A stretch of DNA of 64,000 nt. Source: Oxynema aestuarii AP17 (GTDB lineage Bacteria; Cyanobacteriota; Cyanobacteriia; Cyanobacteriales; Laspinemataceae). The notes beneath the pieces are model-generated. The model did not search any database, had not been told where the DNA came from, and saw only the letters and a list, made by a program, of their open reading frames with translations. The position numbers and the translations under genes are program-made. Shown here piece after piece: positions 36,304 through 47,467 of the stretch. How positions within the stretch are numbered: position 1 is the first letter of the stretch; each line of letters starts with the position of its first letter. Location of the stretch: positions 3,038,001-3,102,000 of the forward strand of contig NZ_CP051167.1 in the NCBI RefSeq assembly GCF_012295525.1, written 5' to 3'.

Positions 36304-36418
36304 TTGATTTTACCCTCTCCCCGGCGATCGCCGTTCAATTTTTTATAGACCCCACCTCTGCGCTCCCCTATCGATCTCGTACATCTATCTAAAATCTCAA
36401 ATCCTAGGAGGTGCTAGC

Positions 36419-37678
36419 ATGAGTCACATTATTTCACACTTTAGGGCAACGGACGAGGCGAGCGATCTCTCGCACAAGCACCGTCCGCCAAAAATATTAT
36501 TCTTTCTTCCTCTCCTAGCGATCGCCGGAGGGGTCGGCTGGTATGCTAAAACCGAATATTTTTCCACCCCTGCCGTCGAAGCTCTCACATTAAGCGGTCG
36601 GATCGAAGGCTACGAAACCGATATCGGCGCTAAAATCGGCGGTCGCGTCGAATGGGTCGCCGTTCGAGAAGGCGATCGCGTCGAAGCCGGGATGACTGTC
36701 GCCCGCCTCGACGACGACGAAATCCGGGCGCAAATGGAAGGGGCCAGCGCCCGCATCGCCAGCGCCGAACAACGGGAACTACAGGCGCGCTTGCAAGTGG
36801 AGGCGATCTCCACTCAAATCGAAGAAGCCGAACTCAACTGGCAACAAGCCCGGGACGACGCAAGTGGGCGGATTTACCAAGCCCAAGCCAACCTCGCCAC
36901 CGCCGAAGCGCAACTCGCCCAAGCCCGAGCCCAAGTCAATCAAGCCGAATCCGAGTTGAAATTGGCGCGCAGCGATCGCGATCGGTTCGCGCCGTTACTC
37001 GCCGAAGGGGCGATCTCACAACAACAATTCGACCAAACCCAAGCCCGTTACGAAACCAGCCTCGCTACGGTAGACGCCCGACAGGCCGCCGTTGCCGCCG
37101 CCGAACGGCAAGTGAGAGCAACCCGAGGGGGGTTAGTGCAAGCCGAGACGGCCAGCCTCAATCCCGAGATCCGCCGCACTCAAATCGAACGCCTGCAAAC
37201 CCAACTGGAACAGGCGCGATCGCAAGTCGAAGCGGCGCGATCGGAGATTGCCAACGCCCAAGCCGCCCGCCAAGAAATCGCCGCCCGGTTGAACGATTTA
37301 TCCGTAGCCAGCCCGATCGCGGGGATCGTCACCGTTCGCAGTATAGAACCGGGTGAGGTCATTGCCCCGGGCAAAATGTTATTGACGGTCGTCGATTTAA
37401 ACGATGTTTATTTACGCGGTTATCTTCCGGAAGGCCGCATCGGTGAAGTGCGCGTCGGACAACCCGCCCAAGTCTTTTTAGATTCGGCTCCCGATCGCCC
37501 GTTGGCGGCAACGGTTACGGCGATCGATAACGAGGCTTCTTTCACCCCAGAAAATATCTATTTTAAAGACGATCGCGTCAAGCAAGTCTTCGGTTTAAAA
37601 TTAGGAATTGACAATCCAGAAGGTTTTGCCAAGCCGGGAATGCCTGCGGATGCCGAAATTATTCGAGAGGGAGATTGA
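36419..37678 (+). CDS. HlyD/YbhG-like membrane-fusion protein of an ABC exporter
   Basis: 419 residues. One N-terminal membrane anchor (ILFFLPLLAIAGGVGWYA), a biotinyl-lipoyl-like half (GRIEGYETDIGAKIGGRVEW, VREGDRVEAGMTVARLDDD), a long alpha-helical hairpin rich in Gln/Ala (about 100-275), the second lipoyl half (SPIAGIVTVRSIEPGEVIAPG) and a beta-barrel domain ending KPGMPADAEI. Links an inner-membrane ABC pump to the outer membrane. Ribosome site AGGAGG 8 bases before ATG. First gene of the divergent unit controlled by the TetR gene. Confidence 0.93.
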   Translation: MSHIISHFRATDEASDLSHKHRPPKILFFLPLLAIAGGVGWYAKTEYFSTPAVEALTLSGRIEGYETDIGAKIGGRVEWVAVREGDRVEAGMTVARLDDDEIRAQMEGASARIASAEQRELQARLQVEAISTQIEEAELNWQQARDDASGRIYQAQANLATAEAQLAQARAQVNQAESELKLARSDRDRFAPLLAEGAISQQQFDQTQARYETSLATVDARQAAVAAAERQVRATRGGLVQAETASLNPEIRRTQIERLQTQLEQARSQVEAARSEIANAQAARQEIAARLNDLSVASPIAGIVTVRSIEPGEVIAPGKMLLTVVDLNDVYLRGYLPEGRIGEVRVGQPAQVFLDSAPDRPLAATVTAIDNEASFTPENIYFKDDRVKQVFGLKLGIDNPEGFAKPGMPADAEIIREGD

Positions 37679-37789
37679 GGAAACCACTTTGGAAACCTTA
37701 AAAAATCGAAAGTTAATGAGATTTCATCGATCGCTGGCCAATTATTTCATGATTTTAAAATCTTCGATCTCGATGAGTTTCAAATTTTT

Positions 37790-39724
37790 ATGGACGAACA
37801 AAACTACGCGATCGCCGTTAAAGGATTGCGGAAATATTATGGTAACTTAGCCGCCGTTCGTGGCATCGATTTCGCGATCGCCCCCGGCGAAGTTTTTGGG
37901 TTAATCGGACCGGACGGAGCGGGAAAAACCACTACGTTTCAAATTTTGGCGGGTGTCATGGAACCCAGCGCGGGAGAGGTGCGAATTTTAGGAAAATTCC
38001 CCCGAGAAGCGCGGTTAAATATCGGCTATTTGACCCAAAAATTTTCCCTTTATGCGGATTTAAGTATAGAAGAAACTTTACGCTACAGCGCCCGCCTGCG
38101 ACGAGTGAGCGATCGCACTTTCGCCGAGCGATCGCCGGAATTATTGCATTTAGTCGGCTTGGAAGCATTTACGGGACGGTTGGCGGGTCAATTGTCTGGG
38201 GGGATGAAACAGAAATTAGCCCTATGTTGTGCTTTAATAGCACAGCCTGACATTCTCCTGTTAGACGAGCCGACCACTGGAGTCGATCCGGTGTCCCGTC
38301 GGGAGTTTTGGGACTTGCTCGCCACGGTCGCCGATCGCGGCGTCACGGCGATCGCGGCGACGCCATACCTCGACGAAGCCGAACGCTGTCACCGGATCGC
38401 TTTGATGTACGACGGTGTTATCCAGCAAATGGGGAATTTGGCGCAATTGCGGCAAAGTCTCGGCCTCACTCGCATCGAACTCCGTGTGAAGCGATTGACA
38501 GAAAGTGAGAAAGCATTGCAAAGTGCGAACGCCGACGGCGCGATCGTGGACGTGCAATCTTTTGGCGATCGCCTCGATGTTTTAGTGAAGGACGGGGACA
38601 GGGGAGAACGGGAAATCCGCCAGCAGTGCGATCGCCACGGAATCGCCATTGACAGTTTGTATCGCGACGAACCGACCTTAGAAAACGTGTTCGTCACGCG
38701 ATTGCGCCAACACGGATCGGATCCGCCCTTTGTCGCTTTTCCGCGCGATCGCCCGCCCCGTAACGGCGAAAGTCGCTGTAGTGCGATCTCCGCCCGCCAT
38801 TTGCAAAAACGCTTTGGGGAGTTCGTCGCCGTTCGAGGGATCGACTTAGATATCGCTTACGGCGAGATTTACGGCTTGCTGGGGGCGAACGGCGCGGGAA
38901 AAACGACCACGATTAAAATGTTGTGCGGTTTGTTGCCCGCGACCTCCGGTGAGATGAGTCTGGCGGGGAAACAAAGTGACCTCAACAGCCCCCAAGTGCG
39001 ATCGCGCCTCGGCTACATGAGCCAAAAATTTACCCTCTATGACGACTTGACGATCGCCCAAAATCTCGAATTTTACTGCGGCGTTTACGGCGTCCCGCGA
39101 AAACTGCGCCGCCAAAAAATCGAGTGGGTGCTCGAAACCTGCGGCTTGTTGGGGCGGGAACATACAATAACCGGAAGCCTTCCCGGCGGCTGGAAACAGC
39201 GCGTCGCCTTCGGTGCGTCGGTCATGCACGAGCCGGAAATTCTGTTTCTCGACGAACCGACTTCCGGGGTCGATCCCCTGGCGCGACGGCAATTTTGGCG
39301 ATCGATCCGCGAATTCGCGCGCCAGGGAACGGCGGTACTGGTGACGACGCACTACCTCGAAGAAGCGCAAAATTGCAACCGTATGGGGTTTATGGTGGCC
39401 GGGGAATTGGTCGCACAAGGTTCGCCGAGCGAGATCGTCGCACAACAACCGGGACGGGCGATCGAATTGCGCGTCAGCCAGACTCAAGCCGCGTCGAACT
39501 TGCTCAAACAAAAGCTGGAACCTTGGCGGGTTTCGATTTTTGGCGATCGCCTCCACGTCGTTCTCGACGATCCCGAGCGCGATTTTTCCGAAGTGCGATC
39601 GCACTTAGAAGCCGCCGCCATTGCCGTGCGATCGCACCGTCCGATACCTTTTTCCTTGGAAGATGCGTTTATCGGTATCGTTCAACGCAACAGCAAGAGC
39701 GTTTCCAATGGATCTGTTGAATGA
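37790..39724 (+). CDS. Fused double ABC ATPase, YbhF-like
   Basis: 644 residues with two ATPase domains in one chain. First: Walker A GPDGAGKTTT, signature LSGGMKQKLALCCAL, Walker B ILLLDEPTTGVDPVS; the switch position reads AATPYLDEAERC, without the usual His. Second: Walker A GANGAGKTTT, signature-like LPGGWKQRVAFGAS, Walker B ILFLDEPTSGVDPLA and a normal switch TTHYLEEAQNC. The first unit may therefore be the weaker ATPase. It energises the exporter with the YbhG-like protein upstream (111-base gap) and the permease 37 bases downstream. No ribosome site is evident before ATG 37790. Confidence 0.93.
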   Translation: MDEQNYAIAVKGLRKYYGNLAAVRGIDFAIAPGEVFGLIGPDGAGKTTTFQILAGVMEPSAGEVRILGKFPREARLNIGYLTQKFSLYADLSIEETLRYSARLRRVSDRTFAERSPELLHLVGLEAFTGRLAGQLSGGMKQKLALCCALIAQPDILLLDEPTTGVDPVSRREFWDLLATVADRGVTAIAATPYLDEAERCHRIALMYDGVIQQMGNLAQLRQSLGLTRIELRVKRLTESEKALQSANADGAIVDVQSFGDRLDVLVKDGDRGEREIRQQCDRHGIAIDSLYRDEPTLENVFVTRLRQHGSDPPFVAFPRDRPPRNGESRCSAISARHLQKRFGEFVAVRGIDLDIAYGEIYGLLGANGAGKTTTIKMLCGLLPATSGEMSLAGKQSDLNSPQVRSRLGYMSQKFTLYDDLTIAQNLEFYCGVYGVPRKLRRQKIEWVLETCGLLGREHTITGSLPGGWKQRVAFGASVMHEPEILFLDEPTSGVDPLARRQFWRSIREFARQGTAVLVTTHYLEEAQNCNRMGFMVAGELVAQGSPSEIVAQQPGRAIELRVSQTQAASNLLKQKLEPWRVSIFGDRLHVVLDDPERDFSEVRSHLEAAAIAVRSHRPIPFSLEDAFIGIVQRNSKSVSNGSVE

Positions 39725-39761
39725 ACATTAGCCTTTTCAATTTTATTTCAATCTAAAACCT

Positions 39762-40868
39762 ATGCGACGCATTTTAGCTCAAGCTCAAAAAGAACTCGCC
39801 CAATTTTCCCGCGATCGCCTGACCGTTGCCTTGGCATTTTTGCTGCCTTTAGGAATGTTGTTAATTTATGGGTATGCGATTCGCTTGGAAACTAAAAATA
39901 TTCCCTTAGTTTTTAAAGATTTTGACAATAGTTTTCTCAGTCGAACCTATATAGAGCGTATTTTTGCAACGCAACAATTTATTCCGGTTTCGGCTCCCGA
40001 TCTCGGCGACCCGGTAGGGGCAATCGATCGAGACTTGGCCAAAGTAGCGATTATTATTCCTCCTGATTTCTCCCAAAAAATTAAAACAGGTAAAACTACA
40101 GAAGTTCAAGTTTTAGTGGATGGAACCGATGTGAATAATGCCCGAGTGATTCAAAATAGTATCCGCGCGACTACTAACTTTTTTTTACAAAGCACCGGGT
40201 TAATTCCCGAACTCAATTTAATTCAAACTCATACCCGTTTATGGTTCAATCCGGGACGTAAAGAATCCCTGTATATCGTTCCTGGAATTTATGGGGTAAT
40301 TCTTTGGGTATTTCCTTCGATGTTGGCGTCAATTGCAATGGTTCGCGAAAAAGAACAGGGGACAATTTTACAAGTTTATGCCTCCGATTTAAGTTCTTTA
40401 GAATGGTTATTAGGAAAAGAAATTGCTTACGTTCTGGTCGGGATTGGCGAAGCGGCGATCGTGATGGGGGTGAGTGTTTTTTTATTCGATTTAAAATTAG
40501 CGGGAAACTCTTTAACTTTACTGGTGGGAACCGCCATATTTTTAATGGCGAGTGTTGCGTTTGGCTTGTTGGTTGGCGTGCGAGCGAGTAACCAGAATGC
40601 GGCGGTGCAGGGAACGGCGATCGGAGGATTTTTAACGTCGTTTTTATTATCGGGTTTTATTTATCCGATCGCCAATATTCCTTTTCCGTTGTCTTTACTT
40701 TCTAAGATTATTCCAGCCCGCTATTATATTATTCTGACCCGGGATGCCTTTTTACGGGGTACGGGGTGGGAGGGAGTCTGGTACGTTCCGATCGTTATTG
40801 CTGCAATTGGCTTGCTGTTATTTTTAATTGCGAATAAGGCGATTAAACGAATGCAATTACCCGATTGA
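39762..40868 (+). CDS. ABC-2 type (YbhS-like) transporter permease
   Basis: 368 residues: one N-terminal helix (ALAFLLPLGMLLIYGYAI), an extracytoplasmic domain to about residue 175, then five helices. Landmarks: AQKELAQFSRDR, VPGIYGVILWVFPSMLASIAM, REKEQGTILQVYAS and LLSKIIPARYYIILTRDAFLRG. Third gene of the exporter unit, 37 bases after the ATPase. Usual operons carry two permeases here; only one is present, and a YbhR-like gene is found alone at 22700-23824. Confidence 0.92.
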   Translation: MRRILAQAQKELAQFSRDRLTVALAFLLPLGMLLIYGYAIRLETKNIPLVFKDFDNSFLSRTYIERIFATQQFIPVSAPDLGDPVGAIDRDLAKVAIIIPPDFSQKIKTGKTTEVQVLVDGTDVNNARVIQNSIRATTNFFLQSTGLIPELNLIQTHTRLWFNPGRKESLYIVPGIYGVILWVFPSMLASIAMVREKEQGTILQVYASDLSSLEWLLGKEIAYVLVGIGEAAIVMGVSVFLFDLKLAGNSLTLLVGTAIFLMASVAFGLLVGVRASNQNAAVQGTAIGGFLTSFLLSGFIYPIANIPFPLSLLSKIIPARYYIILTRDAFLRGTGWEGVWYVPIVIAAIGLLLFLIANKAIKRMQLPD

Positions 40869-40977
40869 AGATTCGATAATTATAGTTAACGATCGCCCTC
40901 TCATTTAAACTGCGAACCTTCTTAATGTTGAATTATAGTTTTAGTTTGGAGAGCGATCGCTATCCAGTGGATCGCAA

Positions 40978-43900
40978 TTATAAAACCAGACGATTTTTCG
41001 GCCTCGAATCGATCGCGTGAATAATCAAGTCAAAGCGGAAATTGCTGACCCAATTGATTAAGACATTTTTGAGTTCGTGATTGGATTCTGGAATATCTTT
41101 TATTAATTCCTTAATCGAATCATCGCAGCATTTTAAAGCAGCTAGATTGAGGCGATCGATCCAAGCATCGGGCATTTTAGATAACAGTTGGCTAGCATTA
41201 ACTTCTATCGGATTCAAAACTTCTACTGACTCGGAAGTAAATTTCGATGCTTCTCCTGCATAAAGGTAGACCACGCCTAAATATTTTGCCATTTTCTGAA
41301 ACAAAACATATTCTTGAAAAGGTTTACTCAAAAAATCATCGCATCCACTCGATAACACCAGATCTCGCTGTTCTTCAAAGCTACTGGCTGTTAAGGCAAT
41401 AATGACCGTCGATTGACCCCGTTCGTCGCTTTTAATGCGTCGAGTGGCTTCATACCCATCGACTACAGGCATTCGCATATCCATCCAAATTAAATGAGGT
41501 TGCCAATCTTGCCAAATGGCGATCGCCTCTTCCCCATTTGTGGCTTCGCGAACCTCGAACCCGATAGAGGTTAAAAGTTTGACGAGAAGCAAGCGATTTT
41601 CAAAGCGATCCTCGGCAACTAAAATGCGATAGTCCGGTTGATGGGGAGCCAGACCGATAATTTTAGGAGGGGTCACCTCTTCGATCGCCGAATTTGTTGC
41701 AACAGGCTTGACGCGAATATCAAAACTAAACGTCGTCCCGCGATTGAGGGTCGAAGAAACTGTCAGTTGACCGCCCATAAGTTCGACAAACTTTTTACTA
41801 ATCGGTAACCCCAAACCCGTTCCTTCTTGAGATTTTTTACCTGTTTGAGTTTGCACGAACGGTTCAAATAAGCGATCGAGTTCTTCCGGGGCGATTCCCG
41901 GTCCAGTATCTGCAATTTCAAAAGTCAGCCAAATCTCGCCATCGTTGACAGAACGATCGCAATTCCTGAGATCGCGATCGCCATTAACTCCCACCTTCAA
42001 GCTGACTTGTCCTTCTTGGGTAAACTTGAGAGCATTCCCCAATAAATTAATCAAAACTTGGCGTAATTTGCTTTCATCGCTTTCAATATAGTGAGGAACT
42101 TCGGGAGATCGCTCGCAAACGAGATCTAATTGTTTCGATTGAGCTTTTAAGCCAAACATTTCTGCCAAACCATCGAGCAGATCGAATAAATCGAATTGAC
42201 TTTCATTTAAGGTGATGCGACCCGACTCAATTTTTGACATTTCCAAAATGCTGTTAATCAGTTGAAGCAGATGCTCGCCTGCTCGATTAACAATAGAGAG
42301 ATCTTCGACACTTTGCTGCGAAAGTGACGGGTCGTGACTGACGATCTGGCTAAACCCGAGAATAGCATTGAGTGGGGTTCGCAGTTCGTGGCTCATATTC
42401 GCTAAAAAGTCACTTTTGGCACGATTCGCCGCATCTGCACTTTCTTTTGCCATTTTCAATTCTTGAGCTTGTTGTTGCGTTTGCGCAAATAATTCGGCTT
42501 GTTGGATAGCCACTCCCAACTGTTCGGCAATTTGAACCACCATGCGAATTTCTACGCTTTTCCATTCCCGAGGTTTGGAGTTTTGATAGACCGCTAATAA
42601 ACCCCAGAGTTGGCGACCGCAAAAAATCGGCGCGATCGTATAAGAGCGAGCTTGTAATTCTTCTAACAGCTCTAAATAACAGGGGTTAAACCCGGCTTTA
42701 TAAATATCGGCAACCGTGCAATAACTATGTTTGTTGTGATAGATAGCGGCGGATGTTTTTTGCAGGTAAGTATCGCGAATCAAAGGAGAATCGCTATTTA
42801 ATTTTTTGACGGCGCAATTATTTCGATTGACGCTAACTTTAGTCAAATTGGGATGTTCGTGGGCGTGGGGAACTAAAATATCCCACCCGGGGGCGACGGA
42901 CTCGGAAACTAACTCGCCACTCCAATCGGAATTGAAACGATAAACGAGAATGCGATCGCATTCCAAGACTTGCCGTAATTCATTGGTGGTCGCTGCAAAA
43001 ATATTTTGTAAATCTAAACTTTGCCGCATTCGTTGAATAACTTTAGCGATCGCCGCTTCCCGTTTTGCTGTTTCTTGTAAAGCAATTTGTGCTTGATATC
43101 GGGCTTGACCGATCGCGATAAATTCATTGACTAATGTCAACCATTGAATCTCCTCATGACTCCATAGTTTAGGATTAAAAATTGCATCGACTCCAATCGA
43201 ACCGACGACCTGACCCGATTGCAAAAGGGGAACGACTAAACGAGCTTGAATGCTGCCGAGTTTTGCCGTTTCGTATTCGGCAATTTCCGCCGGAAACTCT
43301 AGGGGAACTTGAATGCTCTTTCCTTGTAATAATTGTTCGTCAATCCAGCGATTTTTACTGAATTCATACTGTTTAAAGCGATCGATCACTGGCTGAATGC
43401 CGCGATCGCACCACTCGTGACTCATATTGACGAAACCGTAGTTACGGTCATAACATAACAAATAAACGCGATCGCCCTCCAAAATTTCTCCAATTTTGGC
43501 GAGGGTAAATTGAATCGAATGTTCGATATTACTTTCATCGATAAATTTGCGAGAAATTTCCCCGATCGCCCGTTCCATCTTCGCTCGACTGCGGATCGAC
43601 TGTTCGGCGAGGGTCCGTTCGAGTTCTGTCCCGGCTTTCGCTCCAAAAATCCTGAAAATTCTTTCTTTATTGGCATTTTTAACAATCGGATGGGTATCTA
43701 CAACCGCCAAATTCCCGATAGTTTTACCATTAGAATCAACGAGGGGCATTCCCCAATAACTTTCCGCTTGCCAACTCGCTAAATGGAGATCGTCGGGAAA
43801 CTGTTGACAAACCTGTTCTGAATAAAAACAATCGATTCCCTGACCGCTCGTTTCACAAGGAGTTCCGACCAAATCGTATTCAAAATTTTCGCCGATTTCT

Positions 43901-45225
43901 TCCCCATTCCAAACTGCTAAAGTTCGGGCTTTACCGGGAAGGCGATCGCTAAATTGAGAAACGAAAGCGTAACGAACTTGCAAAACTTGGGCTAAATAAC
44001 GAACGCAGGCATTAAAAAACTCGTCTCGGGTCGCACAAGCGGTTCCCTCAACCATTAACTTCAATGCGACTTCGGCTTCTTTTGGTTGAGTAATATCGCT
44101 GAGGGTACAAACCACGCCCTCGACGGTTTCATCGGCGGTAATTTGTGGGTCGGCATTGACTAACAACCAACGCTGATGGTTACGGGTGGAATCTTCGACA
44201 CGGACGATAATGTTATCGATCGATTGACGGCGAGCGATCGCTTGTTGTACGGGCAACTCGGACAACTTAAACGGCGTTCCATCTTCTTGCAAAAGGTGCC
44301 ATCCTTCGCCGAACACTCGATTTTCAATGGCTGCTGAATTGAGGTTAAAGAAATTAAGCGCCGCGTGATTGGCGAGGTTGACTTTTCCATCGTCATCGAT
44401 CAGAAAAACGCCGACTTGCATTTCCCGAATCAACATTTGAAAGCGCTTACGACTGTCTTCTAAAGCGGTTTCTCGCAATAATTGAGCGCTAAAGCGCTTG
44501 TTAAATAAAGAGGTTAATAAAGCAATTGATAAAATAAATAAACTGGCGATCGCGATTTCGACGGCGAGCCAAAAGCGATTGAGAACTGCCGTTGCTTCCA
44601 GTGGTAAATTGTCGCGGGGGATCCAATGGGTTGCCGCCATTCCGGTGTAGTGCATTCCGGCAATGGCGATCGCCATTAACAAGGCACTGCCGATTTTTTG
44701 CCAGATCGGGTCTCGGTCGTGACTGTCGGGGAGGCGAAACCCGAGCCACAAGGCGCCAAAAGACGCCCCGATCGCGATCGCTACGGAGAGCGCCAGCAAC
44801 GGAAGATCGTACTTCATATACGCCGGAATTTGCATGGCGGCCATGCCGATATAGTGCATTCCGGCGATCGACAGACCCATGAACACTCCCCCAATAACGA
44901 GGAGAAAGCGATTGACCGAACGACTGAACAAGTAAAGGGCGATTCCGGAGGCGCCGATCGCGCTCAGCAAAGAATACAAAGTGAGGTATGCATTGTAGGT
45001 CACGCTAACTGGGAATTCTAAAGCGAGCATGGCGATGAAGTGCATCGACCAAATCCCCGTTCCCATTGCCGTAGCGCCCCCAAGCACCCACCAGAGGCGA
45101 TCGCGGTCGAGGTTAGATTTCACCCGTCCGACAAAATCGAAAGCGCAATAAGAGGCGATCGCCGCGATCGCGAACGAAAGCAGAACTAAGCTGAAATTAT
45201 AGTGTCCGATAAGTTCGGCGTGCAT
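40978..45225 (-). CDS. MHYT-anchored hybrid histidine kinase (MHYT-PAS-GAF-GAF-GAF-HK-REC)
   Basis: 1415 residues. N-terminal MHYT sensor with about seven helices and three motif copies ([29 protein letters not shown]), proposed to bind a metal and sense a diatomic gas. Then a PAS-like domain (about 265-375), three GAF regions (about 385-890; the third resembles phytochrome-type GAFs), HisKA with intact [19 protein letters not shown] (about His946), HATPase (N-box [20 protein letters not shown]) and a receiver with LIWMDMRMP (about Asp1248). A C-terminal tail of about 110 residues follows. Autophosphorylation and transfer to its own receiver look possible, unlike the giant protein at 8-14.7 kb. 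Alone by spacing; the output partner is not in the window. Confidence 0.94.
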   Translation of the reverse strand: MHAELIGHYNFSLVLLSFAIAAIASYCAFDFVGRVKSNLDRDRLWWVLGGATAMGTGIWSMHFIAMLALEFPVSVTYNAYLTLYSLLSAIGASGIALYLFSRSVNRFLLVIGGVFMGLSIAGMHYIGMAAMQIPAYMKYDLPLLALSVAIAIGASFGALWLGFRLPDSHDRDPIWQKIGSALLMAIAIAGMHYTGMAATHWIPRDNLPLEATAVLNRFWLAVEIAIASLFILSIALLTSLFNKRFSAQLLRETALEDSRKRFQMLIREMQVGVFLIDDDGKVNLANHAALNFFNLNSAAIENRVFGEGWHLLQEDGTPFKLSELPVQQAIARRQSIDNIIVRVEDSTRNHQRWLLVNADPQITADETVEGVVCTLSDITQPKEAEVALKLMVEGTACATRDEFFNACVRYLAQVLQVRYAFVSQFSDRLPGKARTLAVWNGEEIGENFEYDLVGTPCETSGQGIDCFYSEQVCQQFPDDLHLASWQAESYWGMPLVDSNGKTIGNLAVVDTHPIVKNANKERIFRIFGAKAGTELERTLAEQSIRSRAKMERAIGEISRKFIDESNIEHSIQFTLAKIGEILEGDRVYLLCYDRNYGFVNMSHEWCDRGIQPVIDRFKQYEFSKNRWIDEQLLQGKSIQVPLEFPAEIAEYETAKLGSIQARLVVPLLQSGQVVGSIGVDAIFNPKLWSHEEIQWLTLVNEFIAIGQARYQAQIALQETAKREAAIAKVIQRMRQSLDLQNIFAATTNELRQVLECDRILVYRFNSDWSGELVSESVAPGWDILVPHAHEHPNLTKVSVNRNNCAVKKLNSDSPLIRDTYLQKTSAAIYHNKHSYCTVADIYKAGFNPCYLELLEELQARSYTIAPIFCGRQLWGLLAVYQNSKPREWKSVEIRMVVQIAEQLGVAIQQAELFAQTQQQAQELKMAKESADAANRAKSDFLANMSHELRTPLNAILGFSQIVSHDPSLSQQSVEDLSIVNRAGEHLLQLINSILEMSKIESGRITLNESQFDLFDLLDGLAEMFGLKAQSKQLDLVCERSPEVPHYIESDESKLRQVLINLLGNALKFTQEGQVSLKVGVNGDRDLRNCDRSVNDGEIWLTFEIADTGPGIAPEELDRLFEPFVQTQTGKKSQEGTGLGLPISKKFVELMGGQLTVSSTLNRGTTFSFDIRVKPVATNSAIEEVTPPKIIGLAPHQPDYRILVAEDRFENRLLLVKLLTSIGFEVREATNGEEAIAIWQDWQPHLIWMDMRMPVVDGYEATRRIKSDERGQSTVIIALTASSFEEQRDLVLSSGCDDFLSKPFQEYVLFQKMAKYLGVVYLYAGEASKFTSESVEVLNPIEVNASQLLSKMPDAWIDRLNLAALKCCDDSIKELIKDIPESNHELKNVLINWVSNFRFDLIIHAIDSRPKNRLVL

Positions 45226-45740
45226 ATCTTCTAGTCGAAACGATGGACTCTTTTAATATTCCCAACGATCGCCACTAACCGCGTAGCAAAAATATTTTTT
45301 GACAACAAAGTATCGAGAGGCGATCGGCAGATGATTCTACGGATCCCACCTAGTCATTTCCCTACCCGAAAAAGTGACAGAATGGAACGATTGAGGCTAC
45401 TTTCGGGTTCAACTCCCAACCCTCTGTCTACACTTTTGAACGTCCCTCTAACAAGAGAGGACAAAATCGACGATCGCGCTTCCTCAACTCCTTATACCAT
45501 TTTTGTCAAACCTCGATCGAGATAGAGCGCTTAGACGGTACGGAGGTTGGCCATTGCAAAATTGAAACGATCCTACTTCTTTCGACTCGATCCCTACAAA
45601 AATGTGCCAAAGTAAGCGCCTCGCGATGGAACGATCGCCCCGAATTGAAATTGCTTGTTTAGACCGGGGCGATCGCCCCCTTCCGGATCGATCGCCCCGC
45701 CTGCGGAAAAAGCAATCGCGTGTAAACTTTTGCGATCGCC
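45226..45740. other. Divergent intergenic region
   Basis: 515 bases between the MHYT kinase and the NlpC gene. It contains one copy of the dispersed ATACCATTTTT element (45494-45523). A stretch near 45405 (GGGTTCAACTCCC) looks like a tRNA T-arm but no tRNA folds around it. No gene recognised. Confidence 0.4.
45494..45523. repeat. Second copy of dispersed ATACCATTTTT element
   Basis: ATACCATTTTT, a short variable part, then AAACCTCGATC, as at 22595. The right-hand inverted arm of the first copy is not seen here. Confidence 0.5.
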
Positions 45741-46988
45741 ATGTTTGCTTTATTTTCTCGAAAAACCGCCTACTGTCTGCTTGCAAGCTGCGCTTTTCTC
45801 GGCATCGTTCTTTTTTCCAGTTCCGTCGGCGCGATCGCGCCCCAAGTGCAACAATTTATCGACACCCTCACCCCGCAGATGGAACGCCATCTCCAGCAAA
45901 GCTTGCAGCGTCGCGAGGTATTTTTCGACGTGACGCCGCAACCGGACGGGAATCGGATCGAGTTGCAACCTTACGCGCGCCTCGATCGCGATACGGTGTT
46001 CGAGGTCGCCCTCACTTACGATCGCGACTTCCCCGTACTGACGGGTAAAGTCTTCACCGCCGCCGAACGCAACACGATCGAACGAGTCGCCCACGAAAGC
46101 TTCCCTACCGGGGTGCGATCGCAACTCGCCATTTTTCCCTACGACGACATCGATCTCGACTACGCCATCACCACGGCCCCTTACAGCAATCTCTACACCC
46201 GTCCCGACCCCAAGATCGAAAATTTAGCAACCCAAGTGCGCCTCGGAACGGCGGTCAAACTGCTCGAATACAGCCGCGATCGCCGTTTTGTGCGGGTTCG
46301 CATCGAAGATGACGGCTATCTCGCCTGGATCGATCGCGCCGAACTGCGAGAGTGCGATCGCGCCGAATTCGAGCGCTGGGTTGGCGCCCCCAAAGCCTTC
46401 GTCGCCCGAGACCTCGATTCCCTCTATTTCGGGACGCGCCTCCCTTACCAAAACGGCGATCGCGGCGCCGTCACCTTAACCACTCCCGACGGTCCAACCT
46501 TGCGGGTCGCCTACGCCGATCTCGTCCTCGACGATCGCCCGATCGCCCCGGCCCATCTCCTCGAACTCGCCAAACAATTTCTACCGGACCGTCCCTACGG
46601 TGGCGGTTCCTACCTTTGGGGGGGAACCGTGGGTAAACGCCTAGACTGTAGCGGTTTCGTACAGACCGTATTGCGCGCCGGAAATCTCTACATCCCCCGC
46701 GACGCCTACCAACAACAGCTTTACAGCACCCCCGTCGCCGCGACCCTCGATCTCCTCGACGAACTCCAAGCGGGGGATTTAGTCTTTTTCAGCAATAACG
46801 GGCGTTTGGCAACCCACGTCGGCATTTATTTAGGCGATGGCGAATTCATCCACTCCACCCATCGCGGTCCTTACAGTGGGGTCAAAATCAACTCGTTACG
46901 GGGTTCGACCGCTTACGATCGCAGCTTTCAATCCATTTATTTCGGCGGCGGTCGCGTTCCCCGGGTGGCGATCGGTAACAAAACTTAA
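45741..46988 (+). CDS. Secreted NlpC/P60 peptidoglycan endopeptidase with SH3-like domain
   Basis: 415 residues. Signal peptide (YCLLASCAFLGIVLFSSSVGA). The central SH3-like region (about 135-210: YSNLYTRPDP, VKLLEYSRDRRFVRVRIEDDG, LAWIDRAEL) should bind cell wall. The C-terminal NlpC/P60 domain has the catalytic Cys in GKRLDCSGFVQTVLRAG (about 303), the His in ATHVGIYLGDG (about 359) and a further FIHSTH. Cleaves peptide cross-links in peptidoglycan; such enzymes act in cell separation and wall turnover. Monocistronic, divergent from the MHYT kinase. Confidence 0.93.
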   Translation: MFALFSRKTAYCLLASCAFLGIVLFSSSVGAIAPQVQQFIDTLTPQMERHLQQSLQRREVFFDVTPQPDGNRIELQPYARLDRDTVFEVALTYDRDFPVLTGKVFTAAERNTIERVAHESFPTGVRSQLAIFPYDDIDLDYAITTAPYSNLYTRPDPKIENLATQVRLGTAVKLLEYSRDRRFVRVRIEDDGYLAWIDRAELRECDRAEFERWVGAPKAFVARDLDSLYFGTRLPYQNGDRGAVTLTTPDGPTLRVAYADLVLDDRPIAPAHLLELAKQFLPDRPYGGGSYLWGGTVGKRLDCSGFVQTVLRAGNLYIPRDAYQQQLYSTPVAATLDLLDELQAGDLVFFSNNGRLATHVGIYLGDGEFIHSTHRGPYSGVKINSLRGSTAYDRSFQSIYFGGGRVPRVAIGNKT

Positions 46989-47213
46989 AAAAAATAAAAA
47001 TAAAGTATTGTTGCTCGAACCTTTTTGAAAAAACCGTCGTTTTTTATACCTTCTCGGCGAGGAAATATCAAAAAAATTTATCTCTGTCAACGATCGCGAT
47101 CGCTGACAATCGGCGATCGATATCGGTAACAAATAGGGGTTTCGATCGCTTCATCCTTTCTCCAAAGAATAGAGAATAGAGTAGGAGGCTTAGATTAGGA
47201 CGAGATTGACGTA

Positions 47214-47432
47214 ATGACTACTTTTGCACCGACAACCCCCACCGCCAAAACCACCGGAACGGTCGAACAGATTGTCGATCGCATTTGCAGACATCGCAAA
47301 ATTAGCCGTTACGACCAACAACTATTGATGTCTGCCCTACTCTCCAAAGATGCAATTAGCGAAAACGAGCGATCGCAAATCAATCGTGTTTTCGATAACT
47401 TGCAACGGGGTTGTTTGCGCGTCGTCGATTGA
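47214..47432 (+). CDS. Small conserved cyanobacterial protein, unknown function
   Basis: 72 residues: low-complexity Thr-rich N-terminus then IVDRICRHRKISRYDQQLLMS and ENERSQINRVFDNLQRGCLRVVD, a pattern I know from short conserved hypothetical proteins of cyanobacteria. Mostly helical, no membrane segment. Converges with ureB. No function is known to me. Confidence 0.75.
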   Translation: MTTFAPTTPTAKTTGTVEQIVDRICRHRKISRYDQQLLMSALLSKDAISENERSQINRVFDNLQRGCLRVVD

Positions 47433-47467
47433 CACCTTGCCTCGGATTCGAGGTCAATCGAGCGAAT

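Noticed and set aside
45395-45440. GGGTTCAACTCCC like a tRNA T-arm
   Set aside because: No acceptor or anticodon stem can be paired around it.
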